Positions 35,229 through 44,047 of a stretch of DNA of 45,004 nucleotides are shown piece after piece. The notes beneath the pieces are model-generated. The model saw only the letters and a list, made by a program, of their open reading frames with translations, made no database searches and was not told the origin of the DNA. How positions within the stretch are numbered: position 1 is the stretch's first letter; each line of letters starts with the position of its first letter. Location of the stretch: assembly GCA_009926615.1 (NCBI GenBank), contig RFOM01000028.1, positions 1 through 45,004 of the forward strand, given 5' to 3'. Position numbers and translations under genes: made by a program. The DNA is from Pseudomonadota bacterium (GTDB lineage Bacteria > Bdellovibrionota_B > Oligoflexia > Silvanigrellales > Silvanigrellaceae).

Positions 35229-37544
35229 ATGACCGGTATACTTTACAAGACTTCAAATCCGCAGGCCGAGATTTTTCTAACCTCGGAGAATGCAGGTTTT
35301 CTGATGTTGTCAGCTTCCGGAAATGTTTACAGGAAGTGGCAGGGACTGCAGGTCGGCGAGCTTTCGGTGTTCTCGGAATTCGACTGGTCACTGAATCACT
35401 CGGACAGCGAACACGTCACCGGCGGCAAAATTGACCGGACTTGGACCCAAACGTCCCGCACCGAATCGTCCGTTACGCGATACTGGACACTGTCGTGCGG
35501 CTGCAGGTGCGAAGAGAATTGGATGTGGACTGAAGGCTCACAGACAATTGACATCAGCTGGACTCCGGTCTCGGTACCGGCATGCCGTTCGACGGGAGTC
35601 AATTACAGTCTGCGAGTCATTCCGCAATGGACACTCTGTCCTGCGGGATATGCTTCCGCGGGCGGAGGAATGGCTGAGTTATTGTTTCATCCGCGCGAAG
35701 CTCAATACCTTCGAATCAGCTCAAAACTGATGGCTGCAGACATGCGACTCTTTGCACTGGCAAAGAGCGATCGAAATCAGTCCGACTGGATCCCGCTTGA
35801 ATCCCCTGCCCACGTCGATAGTCATACCGCAGCCGACGCGATGCGCGGCGAAAATCAAACCCGAAGTACAGTTGCCACCCATGAATCAAAAATGTCACTG
35901 ACTTCAGGCGAAAAAGCAGGACTGACTGTTGTTCTGCAACGGGCAAATACCGCATCCGGAGAACAGGGCAACCGCAGTGTCGAGCAGCCTGCGGGTTCCC
36001 GACACACAGAATTTGTCTGTCACGGCCAAAAAGAAGACTGGCAGATCGCCTTTGCAAATTCACGTGACAGTCTCAATCAGCTCATCCGGCGAAGGGCTGA
36101 CGGAATCATCGGCCTGCAAGCGGGACTTCCATGGTTCACCCAATTCTGGACCCGTGACATGTGCCACAGTTTCAGAGCTGCATTTTTATGGTCCGGAAGA
36201 TTTGCAGACGGCGGAGAACTCATTTGCGATCTCTGGTCCAAAGCAAAAGACACCATTCCAAATTACACGACGGTGAATGCAACAACGAGCAACAGTGCCG
36301 ATGCTCTTCCGCTGCTGCTGCTGTCGACCGCAGATTACATCGATTTTTGCGGTATCTCGGCTCATTTACGGGCTTTATTTCCCAACATTCTGACTCATCT
36401 CAGAAACGCAGCACTGATTTTGAAAAAGGGGCAGTTCATCTGCCACGGGCCGGCCGATACATGGATGGATGCACAAAAGAGTTCACCCGACGGAAAACTT
36501 CTGGCGTGCAGTCCGCGGGCCAACCGCGCCATTGAAATTCAGGCATTTTGGATTGCGGCTCTCGAACGCTGGTCTGACATTCTCGTTCGCTCGTCCGGCG
36601 GTGAAGATGCCGAAGCTTTTTCGACGGCAGCACGCTCGGGACTCAAATCCCTCAGAGAACAATTTTACAATCCGGATAAACGCCGTTGGGCCGATCACCT
36701 GCGTCCCGACGGATCACAGGACCTCGCGCTTCGGCCCAATGTCCTCCTTGCTTTTTCAGCACTCTCAAAGGCGGGAATTTTGGGTTTGCTCCTCAAAAAT
36801 CAGGAACTCTCGGAAACCCTTGAGGACATGGTGAATTCGGACCTCATTGTTTCCTACGGTATCAGGACTCTCAGTCCCGAGACGCCGGTCAGATACCCTT
36901 GGCCTATCAATGAAATCTACGAATCGGAGAGCAATTTCATCTTCGAAAATAAAATTCATTTTCATCCGTTTCACGAGTTCGGGTCCCGAAAGGGATTGGA
37001 ACACCCCGACTGGGCCTATCACAACGGAACAATTTGGCCGTGGCTGAGCCGATGCGCAACCAATTTGTTACTTATGACATCGCACTCGGCCAAAGCTCTG
37101 CAATTGACCAAGACTCTGGTCTGGCATTCCGTCTATGGTGCCGGCGGAGGAGCGCTGCCCGAACTGCTGGACGGATTGTCAAGCCATTCGGACTGGAGCT
37201 GGCCCAAGGGAGCCCCCCATCAGGCATGGAGTGAAGCAGCCCTGATTGACATGGTTATTGAAGACTGGCTCGGCATTTCGGTTTCCGATTTTTCCGGAAC
37301 GTTAAACATCAATGCGCAAAGATGGAAATACTTGGGCGATTTCTCACTGACTTTTTCTCTTGTGCAGGCGCAAATCCGTATACTCAAATCGGACGGGGAA
37401 ATTACAGTTGAACTTTTGGATCACATACAGCCGCAGAGTGATTTTGACCTCAAACTTTCAGGCGGGATTACAGGCGAGTCCTTACATGTGAAAAATGTTT
37501 TGTCCGGTCAGCTGCCGCTCAAACTGAATCTGTCCTTCAAATAA
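35229..37544 (+). CDS. Glycogen-debranching-enzyme-like amylo-1,6-glucosidase (GH133-type)
   Basis: The N-terminal domain has the pattern of bacterial/archaeal debranching enzymes (IFLTSENAGFLMLSASGNVY, RKWQGLQVG). The C-terminal (alpha/alpha)6 barrel carries GLPWFTQFWTRDMCHS, GPADTWMDAQ, RAIEIQAFWIAAL, LALRPNVLLAFSAL, YHNGTIWPWLS and GAPHQAWSEAALIDM, all recognisable versions of GH133 motifs with their acidic residues. It should remove alpha-1,6-linked glucose at glycogen branch points. ATG 35229 has GAGG 6 nt upstream and starts the domain as expected. ATG 35187 (AAGG) and TTG 35145 are alternatives. Product 771 residues. No other glycogen gene is adjacent. Confidence 0.87.
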   Translation: MTGILYKTSNPQAEIFLTSENAGFLMLSASGNVYRKWQGLQVGELSVFSEFDWSLNHSDSEHVTGGKIDRTWTQTSRTESSVTRYWTLSCGCRCEENWMWTEGSQTIDISWTPVSVPACRSTGVNYSLRVIPQWTLCPAGYASAGGGMAELLFHPREAQYLRISSKLMAADMRLFALAKSDRNQSDWIPLESPAHVDSHTAADAMRGENQTRSTVATHESKMSLTSGEKAGLTVVLQRANTASGEQGNRSVEQPAGSRHTEFVCHGQKEDWQIAFANSRDSLNQLIRRRADGIIGLQAGLPWFTQFWTRDMCHSFRAAFLWSGRFADGGELICDLWSKAKDTIPNYTTVNATTSNSADALPLLLLSTADYIDFCGISAHLRALFPNILTHLRNAALILKKGQFICHGPADTWMDAQKSSPDGKLLACSPRANRAIEIQAFWIAALERWSDILVRSSGGEDAEAFSTAARSGLKSLREQFYNPDKRRWADHLRPDGSQDLALRPNVLLAFSALSKAGILGLLLKNQELSETLEDMVNSDLIVSYGIRTLSPETPVRYPWPINEIYESESNFIFENKIHFHPFHEFGSRKGLEHPDWAYHNGTIWPWLSRCATNLLLMTSHSAKALQLTKTLVWHSVYGAGGGALPELLDGLSSHSDWSWPKGAPHQAWSEAALIDMVIEDWLGISVSDFSGTLNINAQRWKYLGDFSLTFSLVQAQIRILKSDGEITVELLDHIQPQSDFDLKLSGGITGESLHVKNVLSGQLPLKLNLSFK

Positions 37545-37619
37545 CGTTCCGGTTTTCAAAAAAAATGGCAAATCTTCTATGACTGTTTCTGCATGCGCAC
37601 AAACAGCGGGAGGTCTTCC

Positions 37620-38078
37620 ATGAAACATGATCTTGATCTCGAATCAAAAAAAAGAAGAGATGCATTTGCGCCGCGGGGATTTTTGAATTTCCCTGAAACA
37701 CGGAGATTGACCGAACAACTCATAACCCTGATCAATCACCTTGCTGCGGATACAAAAAATCTTTTTCGCAGTGAGCCGGTCAAACACATTCATCCTCACA
37801 TCGATATTCTTGAAAATAAAAACCTTTATGACATAAGAGTCGATCTCCCCGGAGTCGATGCCAATTCAATTGATTTGAAGAGTGAAGGACAAATGCTCCT
37901 GCTCAAGGCCAAAAGGATTGCGGCAGAACCTGCTGAACTGAAAATGGCCTACTGTGAACACCGCTCGGAAAATTACGAACGCGGAATTCACCTTGCCTCC
38001 GATGCATTGATTGAAGAAAAATCGGCGACATTCTCCGACGGGATTCTGTCAATCCGGATCCCGAAAAAGGCAGCCTGA
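37620..38078 (+). CDS. Small heat-shock protein, Hsp20/alpha-crystallin family
   Basis: The 152-residue product has a polar, basic N-terminus, then an alpha-crystallin domain (about 57-150). It shows HIDILENKNLYDIRVDLPGVDANSI, the YERGIHLASDA segment with the typical F/Y-x-R pattern, and the closing SDGILSIRIPKK. Such proteins hold unfolding clients without ATP. The chain ends right after the last core strand, so the C-terminal I-x-I tail used for oligomer assembly is absent. GGGAGG lies 6 nt before ATG 37620, preferred over an upstream start. It begins 75 bp after the debranching enzyme gene. Confidence 0.9.
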   Translation: MKHDLDLESKKRRDAFAPRGFLNFPETRRLTEQLITLINHLAADTKNLFRSEPVKHIHPHIDILENKNLYDIRVDLPGVDANSIDLKSEGQMLLLKAKRIAAEPAELKMAYCEHRSENYERGIHLASDALIEEKSATFSDGILSIRIPKKAA

Positions 38079-38095
38079 CCTTCTGCTCCTGTTCA

Positions 38096-39352
38096 TTAAA
38101 GATCCAAATACCAGTACATATTTGACTTTGATGATTGCCATGAACAACCGAAGGCATCGAAGTTGGGTAAATCAGAAATGCGGACCTGACCGAAGACCTT
38201 ATACGGCCCGCGCTTCTCACCCCAGCTGCCGTCAAACGGAATGCCGTCCGCCTTGATGTGAATGCAGTAGTATTTTGGCTCGCTGTTGCGGAAAAGAAGA
38301 AGCAAAGAACGGGTGTATTTTCCGGCGTTGCGATCTTTTACCTCGCCGACGGCCTGTGAAATACGCCCTTGGCGAATATCGTCGAGCAGCGCAAATGCCG
38401 AACCGGCGACTGTCGTGTAGGGAGGAGGAACAGGCTGACGGGAGGAGTCGTCGGCCGGCGGACTTCCCGACCCGCCCAAAATTTGATCGCGACTCAGCAA
38501 TCCGGCGCTGTTGGTGACAATCCAATCCGTGTATTGACGAACGTCCGTGAACACTGACAACCCGTTCTCGCACCTTGAATATCCCCAGGAGGTTACGCCG
38601 GTCACAACCAATCCGTCGGGGTTTGACAAAGCAAATGCAGGTCCGCCCGAATCTCCGCTGCAAACTGCCTGACTGTTGTTGCTCGAAATTTTGAGCTGCT
38701 TTGATGCCAGTAGAACCTGACCCAACGGCAGATTGACCCTGCGCAGTGTTCCGGCACCGCCTCCGGTGCGATCGCTTCCCGTGCCGCTCGTGTAGTTCAG
38801 CCCGAATCCCGCCAGCGCCAACGGCTCACCGCTGTTCAAAACAAATGTAGAATCAGGGACCCGCGCGGGCCGACTGCCGGCAGGAGCATCTTCGTTCAGC
38901 TCCGCAAGAGCAATGTCGAACAATGGCGCGGTCTCACCGAGAGGACGATCCGGATCATAGGATGAATGCGCTAAAAAGCGCTTGACCGTTCGCTTTGTCA
39001 AAGACTCCGTCTTGAGCCCGAATCCAATTGAGAGGTTTGAATTGTCGAGGCCGGGATCAACAAAACAATGAGCTGCCGAAACAACAAGCCGCGGTGCAAT
39101 AAGAGTCCCGCTGCAGCGCATCTTTCCGCTGCCGTTGAGAAGAACGACCGTCGAAGCCTCAACCGGATCTCCGGAACGGACATCTTCACCCCCGACAATA
39201 AACTTGCGCTGCCCGTATGAAACCCGATCATCGGTTTGCGAGGCGGTGCGTGAATTGCAGCCGCAAACAAAAGCCGGCAATCCGAGAAAAATGCACGCCG
39301 GCTTCCTCAGAGCAATGAGTTTCGTCTTTAATTTACAGAGTCGCACATTCAT
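38096..39352 (-). CDS. S1-family (trypsin-like) serine protease, probable lipoprotein with C-terminal extension
   Basis: The 418-residue product has a signal sequence ending in a lipobox-like VCGC (Cys32). A short propeptide leads to the new N-terminus FIVGGEDV. The catalytic triad is His95 (SAAHCF), Asp146 (LFDIALAEL) and Ser235 (CSGDSGGPAF). The residue at the chymotrypsin-189 position is Ala, so it is not trypsin-specific; activation would follow Phe rather than Arg/Lys. Residues about 300-418 form a Pro-linked extension of unknown fold. The longest frame starts at 39670, but only ATG 39352 opens the signal sequence, with AGGGG upstream. It is convergent with hsp20, 17 bp apart. Confidence 0.88.
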   Translation of the reverse strand: MNVRLCKLKTKLIALRKPACIFLGLPAFVCGCNSRTASQTDDRVSYGQRKFIVGGEDVRSGDPVEASTVVLLNGSGKMRCSGTLIAPRLVVSAAHCFVDPGLDNSNLSIGFGLKTESLTKRTVKRFLAHSSYDPDRPLGETAPLFDIALAELNEDAPAGSRPARVPDSTFVLNSGEPLALAGFGLNYTSGTGSDRTGGGAGTLRRVNLPLGQVLLASKQLKISSNNSQAVCSGDSGGPAFALSNPDGLVVTGVTSWGYSRCENGLSVFTDVRQYTDWIVTNSAGLLSRDQILGGSGSPPADDSSRQPVPPPYTTVAGSAFALLDDIRQGRISQAVGEVKDRNAGKYTRSLLLLFRNSEPKYYCIHIKADGIPFDGSWGEKRGPYKVFGQVRISDLPNFDAFGCSWQSSKSNMYWYLDL

Positions 39353-39415
39353 TTTGGCTATTCCCCTGCGGCAGACACCCGTTCTCGGGACATGTCGGAG
39401 AATCCGGAGTTCAGC

Positions 39416-39449
39416 AGCCGGCAAAATTTGCACGCCGCTGCAACCGGCT
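39416..39449. other. Stem-loop in the gap upstream of the protease gene
   Basis: Outer arms agccgg/ccggct and inner arms ttgca/tgcaa form an interrupted hairpin with a six-base bulge on one side. It is followed on the plus strand by a pyrimidine-rich stretch. It lies in the 209-bp divergent gap. It could be part of the protease mRNA leader; its role is unknown. Confidence 0.3.
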
Positions 39450-39476
39450 TTCTTTCCTAAAAAAATGCAAGAGATT

Positions 39477-39506
39477 TTGTTTTCTGCATCTGTGCGGACA
39501 TAAAAC
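39477..39506 (+). promoter_or_regulatory. Weak candidate promoter of the secreted-protein gene
   Basis: TTGTTT (39477-39482) and TAAAAC (39501-39506) are spaced 18 bp apart, about 55 bp before ATG 39562. Hexamer matches are moderate only. Confidence 0.28.
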
Positions 39507-39561
39507 CGTAACGGGAAATGTCCTTCGGCGAAATTCCTCCAACCGTATGCGGGGTCTTCAC

Positions 39562-40323
39562 ATGCGCAACCGAAAAAAAATTTTTTACACGGCGATTGCA
39601 TTTCAGACCGTCGGCATTGCACAAGCAATGACTTTGCCCGAATCACCGGCAGTGACCCGTGAACCCGCACCCGTTGAAAAAGTATTTGTCCCGCAGGGAT
39701 TTGATGACAACGACAATGTTGAAGTCATTGTTCAGGGACGATTCCCTGATGCCTGCATGAAGACAGGACCGGTCGGAAAAACGATCAACGCCGGCACCAA
39801 AACAATCTCACTGAAACCCGAAGTCTATGCCTACAGAGGCGAACCCTGTGCACAGGTGATTGTGCCTTTTATTCAGCGTGTTTCTTTGGGAACCTTGCCC
39901 GAAGGTGAATGGCGCATCAGCGTTGAGGGTATGCCTGCCGTCAGTCCGCTTCCTCTGGTCATCAGCAAGGCACGAAGTGCTTCGCCGGATGATTTTTTAT
40001 ATGCACCGGTCGAAGAGGTTGTCCTGCTTCCGGCCATGCTCGGAAGCAAACAAAAGCTGGTTATCAGCGGTAACTGGCCGATGCTTCAGACAGCCGGCTG
40101 CTTCGCTCTCGTGGAAATGAGAGTTCGCACGGGTGCAGACAATACCCTCGTGGTGCAGCCGATTTCTCAGATTTTGCCGCCCTCGCGCTGTTCAGTTCAG
40201 GCATCAAGAAAAAGGGTGTTTCAAAAATCAGTGCTCCTTGAAAAGCCGCTCACGGCCGACTCGCTTATTCACGTCAGAACACTCAATGGAGAATCATTGA
40301 ATAAATTTTTCGAAGGTCAGTAA
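39562..40323 (+). CDS. Secreted hypothetical protein between two proteases
   Basis: The 253-residue product has a signal peptide cleaved likely after Ala22 (IAQA|MT). A largely beta-type sequence with four cysteines in the mature part (DACMKTG, GEPCAQV, AGCFALV, PSRCSVQ) follows, probably forming two disulfides. There is no lipobox and no membrane segment. ATG 39562 was preferred over 39547 because it begins the signal peptide and follows a GGGG tract. It lies 29 bp upstream of the second protease start on the same strand, so it may be a partner or substrate. I recognise no family. Confidence 0.75.
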   Translation: MRNRKKIFYTAIAFQTVGIAQAMTLPESPAVTREPAPVEKVFVPQGFDDNDNVEVIVQGRFPDACMKTGPVGKTINAGTKTISLKPEVYAYRGEPCAQVIVPFIQRVSLGTLPEGEWRISVEGMPAVSPLPLVISKARSASPDDFLYAPVEEVVLLPAMLGSKQKLVISGNWPMLQTAGCFALVEMRVRTGADNTLVVQPISQILPPSRCSVQASRKRVFQKSVLLEKPLTADSLIHVRTLNGESLNKFFEGQ

Positions 40324-40352
40324 TTTTATTCACCTGCGAATTGGAGCAACAC

Positions 40353-41285
40353 ATGAAAAATTTTCAAACTCGTTCTTCAGCGCTGCACTTCAGCCTTTTG
40401 GCCCTGTCGTCACTTGCGATTGTCAATTGCGGAAAACAACTGGACAAAACGCATTCGGAAGAATCAAAAATTTCAATCATCGGCGGCTCACCGGTGGACG
40501 ACGGAGTCAACGATGCCCGAAGGCTTTCAACAGTTGCTCTGACAACGGATACTCCAAGTGTGCAAAGGAACAGAGGAAGTCATCTGCTCGATCTCGGACG
40601 CTCTTTCTGCACGGCGGCTGTTGTCGGCCGACGGGTTCTGATGACCGCCGCGCACTGTCTGCAGGAATTCGATCCGCGCACCAATGTTAAAAGTTCGGCG
40701 TTTATTCTGCCGGCCGCAAAAGATTTCATTGCATCCTTCGGACTGCGGGTCTCCGCAGACGGTGACTGGATCCGCGCAGCAAAAGTTATTCCGCATCAGG
40801 ACTGGAGCCCTGCTCTCACGCTTGCGGGCAATGCAGGCTCGCCGCCCAATGATGTAGGTCTGGTAATTCTGGAAAAGGACATTCCTTCCCCGTATGAGCC
40901 GGTCGAAATTGCAGGAGACTCCGTCGAACTGCGGACAGGGCAGCCGGTCACTTTGGTCGGCTACGGCGTCACCCGCAGCAGAAGAAACAACAACACGGGC
41001 ACACTGAGAGAGGTCAGGCTGCCGATAAAATCGTTGTCCCGTGCTTCGCAACAAATCAACGTCGGAGGTTTTTTGAAAGGTGCATGTGCCGGTGACTCGG
41101 GTGGTCCGATGTACACAATGTCGGAAACGGGAAAATGGCTGCTGGTCGGAATCACATCGGCAGGGATCGAGATCTTTCAAAATTGCGTCGGCATCGACAA
41201 CTCATACATTGACGCGCGGCACTACAAAAAATGGGTCATTGCCACTCTTGAGGCCGAAGGAATTCAACCGGCATTTTCAAATTGA
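40353..41285 (+). CDS. S1-family (trypsin-like) serine protease, probable lipoprotein
   Basis: The 310-residue product starts at ATG 40353 with GGAG 6 nt upstream. The signal sequence ends in IVNC (Cys26), a non-standard lipobox with Asn before the Cys. The mature protease starts at ISIIGGSP. The triad is His101 (TAAHCL), Asp167 (PPNDVGLVIL) and Ser249 (CAGDSGGPMY). The position equivalent to trypsin Asp189 is Gly, suggesting elastase-like specificity for small or hydrophobic residues. There is no C-terminal extension, unlike the neighbouring protease. The last 9 bases overlap the convergent kpsF gene. Confidence 0.9.
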   Translation: MKNFQTRSSALHFSLLALSSLAIVNCGKQLDKTHSEESKISIIGGSPVDDGVNDARRLSTVALTTDTPSVQRNRGSHLLDLGRSFCTAAVVGRRVLMTAAHCLQEFDPRTNVKSSAFILPAAKDFIASFGLRVSADGDWIRAAKVIPHQDWSPALTLAGNAGSPPNDVGLVILEKDIPSPYEPVEIAGDSVELRTGQPVTLVGYGVTRSRRNNNTGTLREVRLPIKSLSRASQQINVGGFLKGACAGDSGGPMYTMSETGKWLLVGITSAGIEIFQNCVGIDNSYIDARHYKKWVIATLEAEGIQPAFSN

Positions 41286-42317
41286 AGAGCTGATTCCTGC
41301 TGACACGAGATCATGCAAACGCAAAAGCCCGACCACTTTTCCGCTGTCCGTAACGATGGGCAGCGCGTTTAAGGGTCGAGGCCTGTTTTCCATAATCTGC
41401 AACGCCTCGGCAGCGAGTGTTCCTGCCTTCAGCGTAATTGGGCTCGGATTCATAATTTCGGAAACTTTAAGATCAAAGACCGCCGGCCCGCGCGCCTCCA
41501 TTGCTGTGCGCAGATCACGCTCCGCGATAAAGCCAAGCATGCTGTCGTGTTCGTCGACGACCACAAGAGCGCCCAGCGCACATTCTGTCATTCTCGAAAT
41601 ACATTGTTTGAATTCAGCTGATGAATGAATTCTCGGCAGAAACTTTCCGGAGACCATGATGTCGTCGACTCTGACAAAAATCCTTTTGCCGATGGCTCCC
41701 CCCGGATGATTTTTGGCATAGGACGAAACATCGTACATCCGCCTTTCCATCGACGCAGCCACCAAAAGTTGGCCCAGTGCGAGAGTTGCAACGGTACTGG
41801 TCAGCGGAGCCTGATTCAGCGGACAAGCTTCGCTTTGCACAGGGAGCTGCAGCACGACGTCAACGCATTGTGCAAGCGGACTGTCCAAACGGCTGGTCAT
41901 GGTCACTAGTTTGCATCCGCGGTCTCTGAGCATCGGCACCACGGCAAGAAGCTCAGCACTTCTGCCGTTGTTTGAAATGAGAATCACAGGATCCTGAGCG
42001 ACAACCGATCCCAAATCTCCGTGCAGCGCCTCTGTCGGATGGAGAAAACGAGCCTGAATACCCACGCTCGCAAGCATGGAGACCAGCACCTGCGCCACAC
42101 CTCCGGACTTGCCGACGGCAACGAAATGAAGCGTCTGAGGGGTCGAAGCAGTGCTCCCCGTTTGAGGAATACGGCAACCGCAAACCAGTTCCAAAACTGC
42201 GGAGAATGCGTTCTGAAATTCAACGGAATTAAGCAGCTGGTTGTTCAACTCGCCGAGTGTGCTGCTCATGTGCAAAGCGCGGCGGGAAGCATTTTTGAGA
42301 ATTTCGGTTCCGCTCAA
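41277..42317 (-). CDS. kdsD: D-arabinose-5-phosphate isomerase, KpsF/GutQ family
   Basis: The enzyme interconverts ribulose-5-phosphate and arabinose-5-phosphate, the first step toward KDO for lipopolysaccharide. The SIS domain (about 60-195) shows FVAVGKSGG, FLHPTEALHGDLG, LISNNGRSAELL and HPGGAIGKRIF. Two CBS domains (about 210-340) follow, with VRVDDIM and VSEIMNPSPITL. The 346-residue length is slightly above the usual 320-330, from the N-terminus and a short insertion at PQTGSTASTPQT. The likely start is TTG 42317, whose TTGA overlaps the stop of the upstream gene, indicating coupling. The next in-frame ATG (42269) has no ribosome site. Confidence 0.92.
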   Translation of the reverse strand: MSGTEILKNASRRALHMSSTLGELNNQLLNSVEFQNAFSAVLELVCGCRIPQTGSTASTPQTLHFVAVGKSGGVAQVLVSMLASVGIQARFLHPTEALHGDLGSVVAQDPVILISNNGRSAELLAVVPMLRDRGCKLVTMTSRLDSPLAQCVDVVLQLPVQSEACPLNQAPLTSTVATLALGQLLVAASMERRMYDVSSYAKNHPGGAIGKRIFVRVDDIMVSGKFLPRIHSSAEFKQCISRMTECALGALVVVDEHDSMLGFIAERDLRTAMEARGPAVFDLKVSEIMNPSPITLKAGTLAAEALQIMENRPRPLNALPIVTDSGKVVGLLRLHDLVSAGISSSI

Positions 42318-42865
42318 TGAACATCTACCTTTTGAGGCATAACAAAGATGCTGTCGGGTGCGGTCTCTTTTGCGGGTACATCAATATTCACGGATTCCTC
42401 ATCGGAAAATTCATCCGTGACTGCCGGCGGGCGCGGAAAATCGCGACGTTTACGCATGCGATCGGCACGCTTGGGCATTGCCTGAGTATTGATCTCTTCA
42501 AGCATTTTTTCGGCCTCGTCGAGTTGATCCTCGCCGTGGTCGGCTTCACCTTCGGCCACTTGAACACCGAACGCCTTTTCAACGGGGCTTCCCATGTCGA
42601 CGCCGGCCAAATCTTCAAGACTGCGCCATTGCGCCTCCTGCAGACTGACGAGTCTCTTTGAGAACTCCATCTGCCACGCCGCCAAAGCTTCCTGCCTCTC
42701 GCAGAGCTCTTCGAGAACTCCGTGTATGAGACTCAGTTGGTCTTGAGTTTCGGCAAGCATACGCCTGATGTCAGGATCAGGACCCGTGACCTTGGGTCGC
42801 GCCGTTCCCGCACGGGTGCGGGGTTTGACACGATTCTCAGTTTTTCCCTTACGGACTTCAGCCAT
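42314..42865 (-). CDS. Hypothetical coiled-coil protein
   Basis: The 183-residue product has a basic N-terminus (residues 1-30), a predicted coiled coil (about 33-85, TQDQLSLIHGVLEELCERQ), an acidic middle, and a polar tail with a basic cluster (KRADRMRKRRDFPRPP). It has no signal peptide. GGAGAG lies 9 nt before the ATG. It sits between the SseB-like gene (50 bp) and kpsF (4-bp overlap), so it belongs to the same operon. No family is recognised. Confidence 0.75.
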   Translation of the reverse strand: MAEVRKGKTENRVKPRTRAGTARPKVTGPDPDIRRMLAETQDQLSLIHGVLEELCERQEALAAWQMEFSKRLVSLQEAQWRSLEDLAGVDMGSPVEKAFGVQVAEGEADHGEDQLDEAEKMLEEINTQAMPKRADRMRKRRDFPRPPAVTDEFSDEESVNIDVPAKETAPDSIFVMPQKVDVH

Positions 42866-42915
42866 TCAGAAGCTCTCCAAACCCAGAAGGAAATCGCCGT
42901 TTAACAAGGAAGTGA

Positions 42916-43950
42916 TTAAGCTTCCAGATGCGCCTCGACAACACCATCCTTTGCCTCAGGCTGTGGCATAGGAGGGGGATTCTTGTCAAAGAGGATGATC
43001 CCATTTTGATGCATTGCCTGCCAAAATCCGGGATCGGGCATAACACCCACTTCAAAAGGAGTTTGCTCAAAAAGGTCGGTCTTGTCGGCAACAATTTCAC
43101 CGCGAACCGACGAACAGAACTGCTGCATGGCATCGGCCGTCTCAGGAACACCGGCAACCCGCAGGAAAATCGTACGAACCCAAGCGTCTTTTGCTCCATT
43201 TGGAGGCAATATTGCTCCCAAAACTGCAGCTTCAATGTTGGTATTCGCACTCATGATTGTATGAGCCTGAGCCTTTTGCTCGTCATTGAAGACATCCGGC
43301 GGAAAAGCCACCTGCATCTGACCGTCTTCCGCTTCCTCAGCTGCTTCGCCTGCCTGTCCGGTCGCAATCTGGACAGGACTCTGCCCTGACTGCGGAACAA
43401 TTCCCATAGCCAGCTGCCGGTATTCGACCTTGGGCAAAATGACGAACGGTGCGCTGCCGGCGTTAATAACAATCACTTCAGCAGGGCTGGGCTCAAGGAG
43501 TTTGAAAATATCCTGACCGCGGACTGAGACGTACTGTCCGCCGTCGGGCCGCCAGCGGCGCGCTGCTGCCCCGCTTGTAAACGCTGCGGCAAACGGGGTG
43601 CCTGCGGAATTTTGAAGAATGGCAACACTCATATTTGATCCCTGCTCACCCGCGACCGGTGCTGCCGCGTTGGGATCCGGTTCGGCGAGTGCAAGGAGCA
43701 GCTCCGAAAACAATAATTCCTGATAAACTTTTCTGCGGCTGTCAGGTGTATCGTTACGGGCATTTTCAACCATGGCAAGTTCAAGATATTCGGCGGCTTT
43801 GGGCTCGGACGAATCCGATGCAGATGCCTGTTCCGTTGCTTCTTCATTCACGGAGGCCGTTTTGGCGGAGGCCGGTGTGCCTGCCTCGGAGCCGGATTTC
43901 TCAGCTGCTGTGTCAGCGTCACGTTTGCCGAATAATTTCTTCAGTACCAT
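42916..43950 (-). CDS. SseB-family protein with acidic N-terminal extension
   Basis: The 344-residue product starts with MVLKKLFGKR and an Ala/Ser/Glu-rich spacer (about 12-50). The next part matches the SseB N-terminal domain: LELAMVENARND, RKVYQELLFSELLLAL, PFAAAFTSGAAARRW, YVSVRGQDIFKLL, and EVIVINAGSAPFVI. A second part (about 230-325: NIEAAVLGAILPPNG, RTIFLRVAGVPETADAMQQF) fits the SseB C-terminal domain. SseB was named for enhanced serine sensitivity in E. coli; its biochemical role is unclear. GAGG lies 5 nt before the ATG. It is downstream of mazG on the same strand. Confidence 0.8.
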   Translation of the reverse strand: MVLKKLFGKRDADTAAEKSGSEAGTPASAKTASVNEEATEQASASDSSEPKAAEYLELAMVENARNDTPDSRRKVYQELLFSELLLALAEPDPNAAAPVAGEQGSNMSVAILQNSAGTPFAAAFTSGAAARRWRPDGGQYVSVRGQDIFKLLEPSPAEVIVINAGSAPFVILPKVEYRQLAMGIVPQSGQSPVQIATGQAGEAAEEAEDGQMQVAFPPDVFNDEQKAQAHTIMSANTNIEAAVLGAILPPNGAKDAWVRTIFLRVAGVPETADAMQQFCSSVRGEIVADKTDLFEQTPFEVGVMPDPGFWQAMHQNGIILFDKNPPPMPQPEAKDGVVEAHLEA

Positions 43951-44047
43951 AAATGCCTCGTAAATTGACGGGAGCGAATTGAGTCATTCCGTGTCGCAAA
44001 AGGATGCCCCGAACATTCAGCCTTTGCAAGACCGGCAAAGAATCCAA

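Noticed and set aside
38096..39670. Long form of the S1 protease starting at 39670
   Set aside because: The extra 106 residues are Cys/Arg-rich without a domain and overlap the divergent secreted-protein gene. ATG 39352 begins a proper lipoprotein signal.
43997..44047. Short inverted repeat (ctttgc/gcaaag) between mazG and the SseB-like gene considered as a terminator
   Set aside because: Only six pairs, and no T-run on the minus strand.
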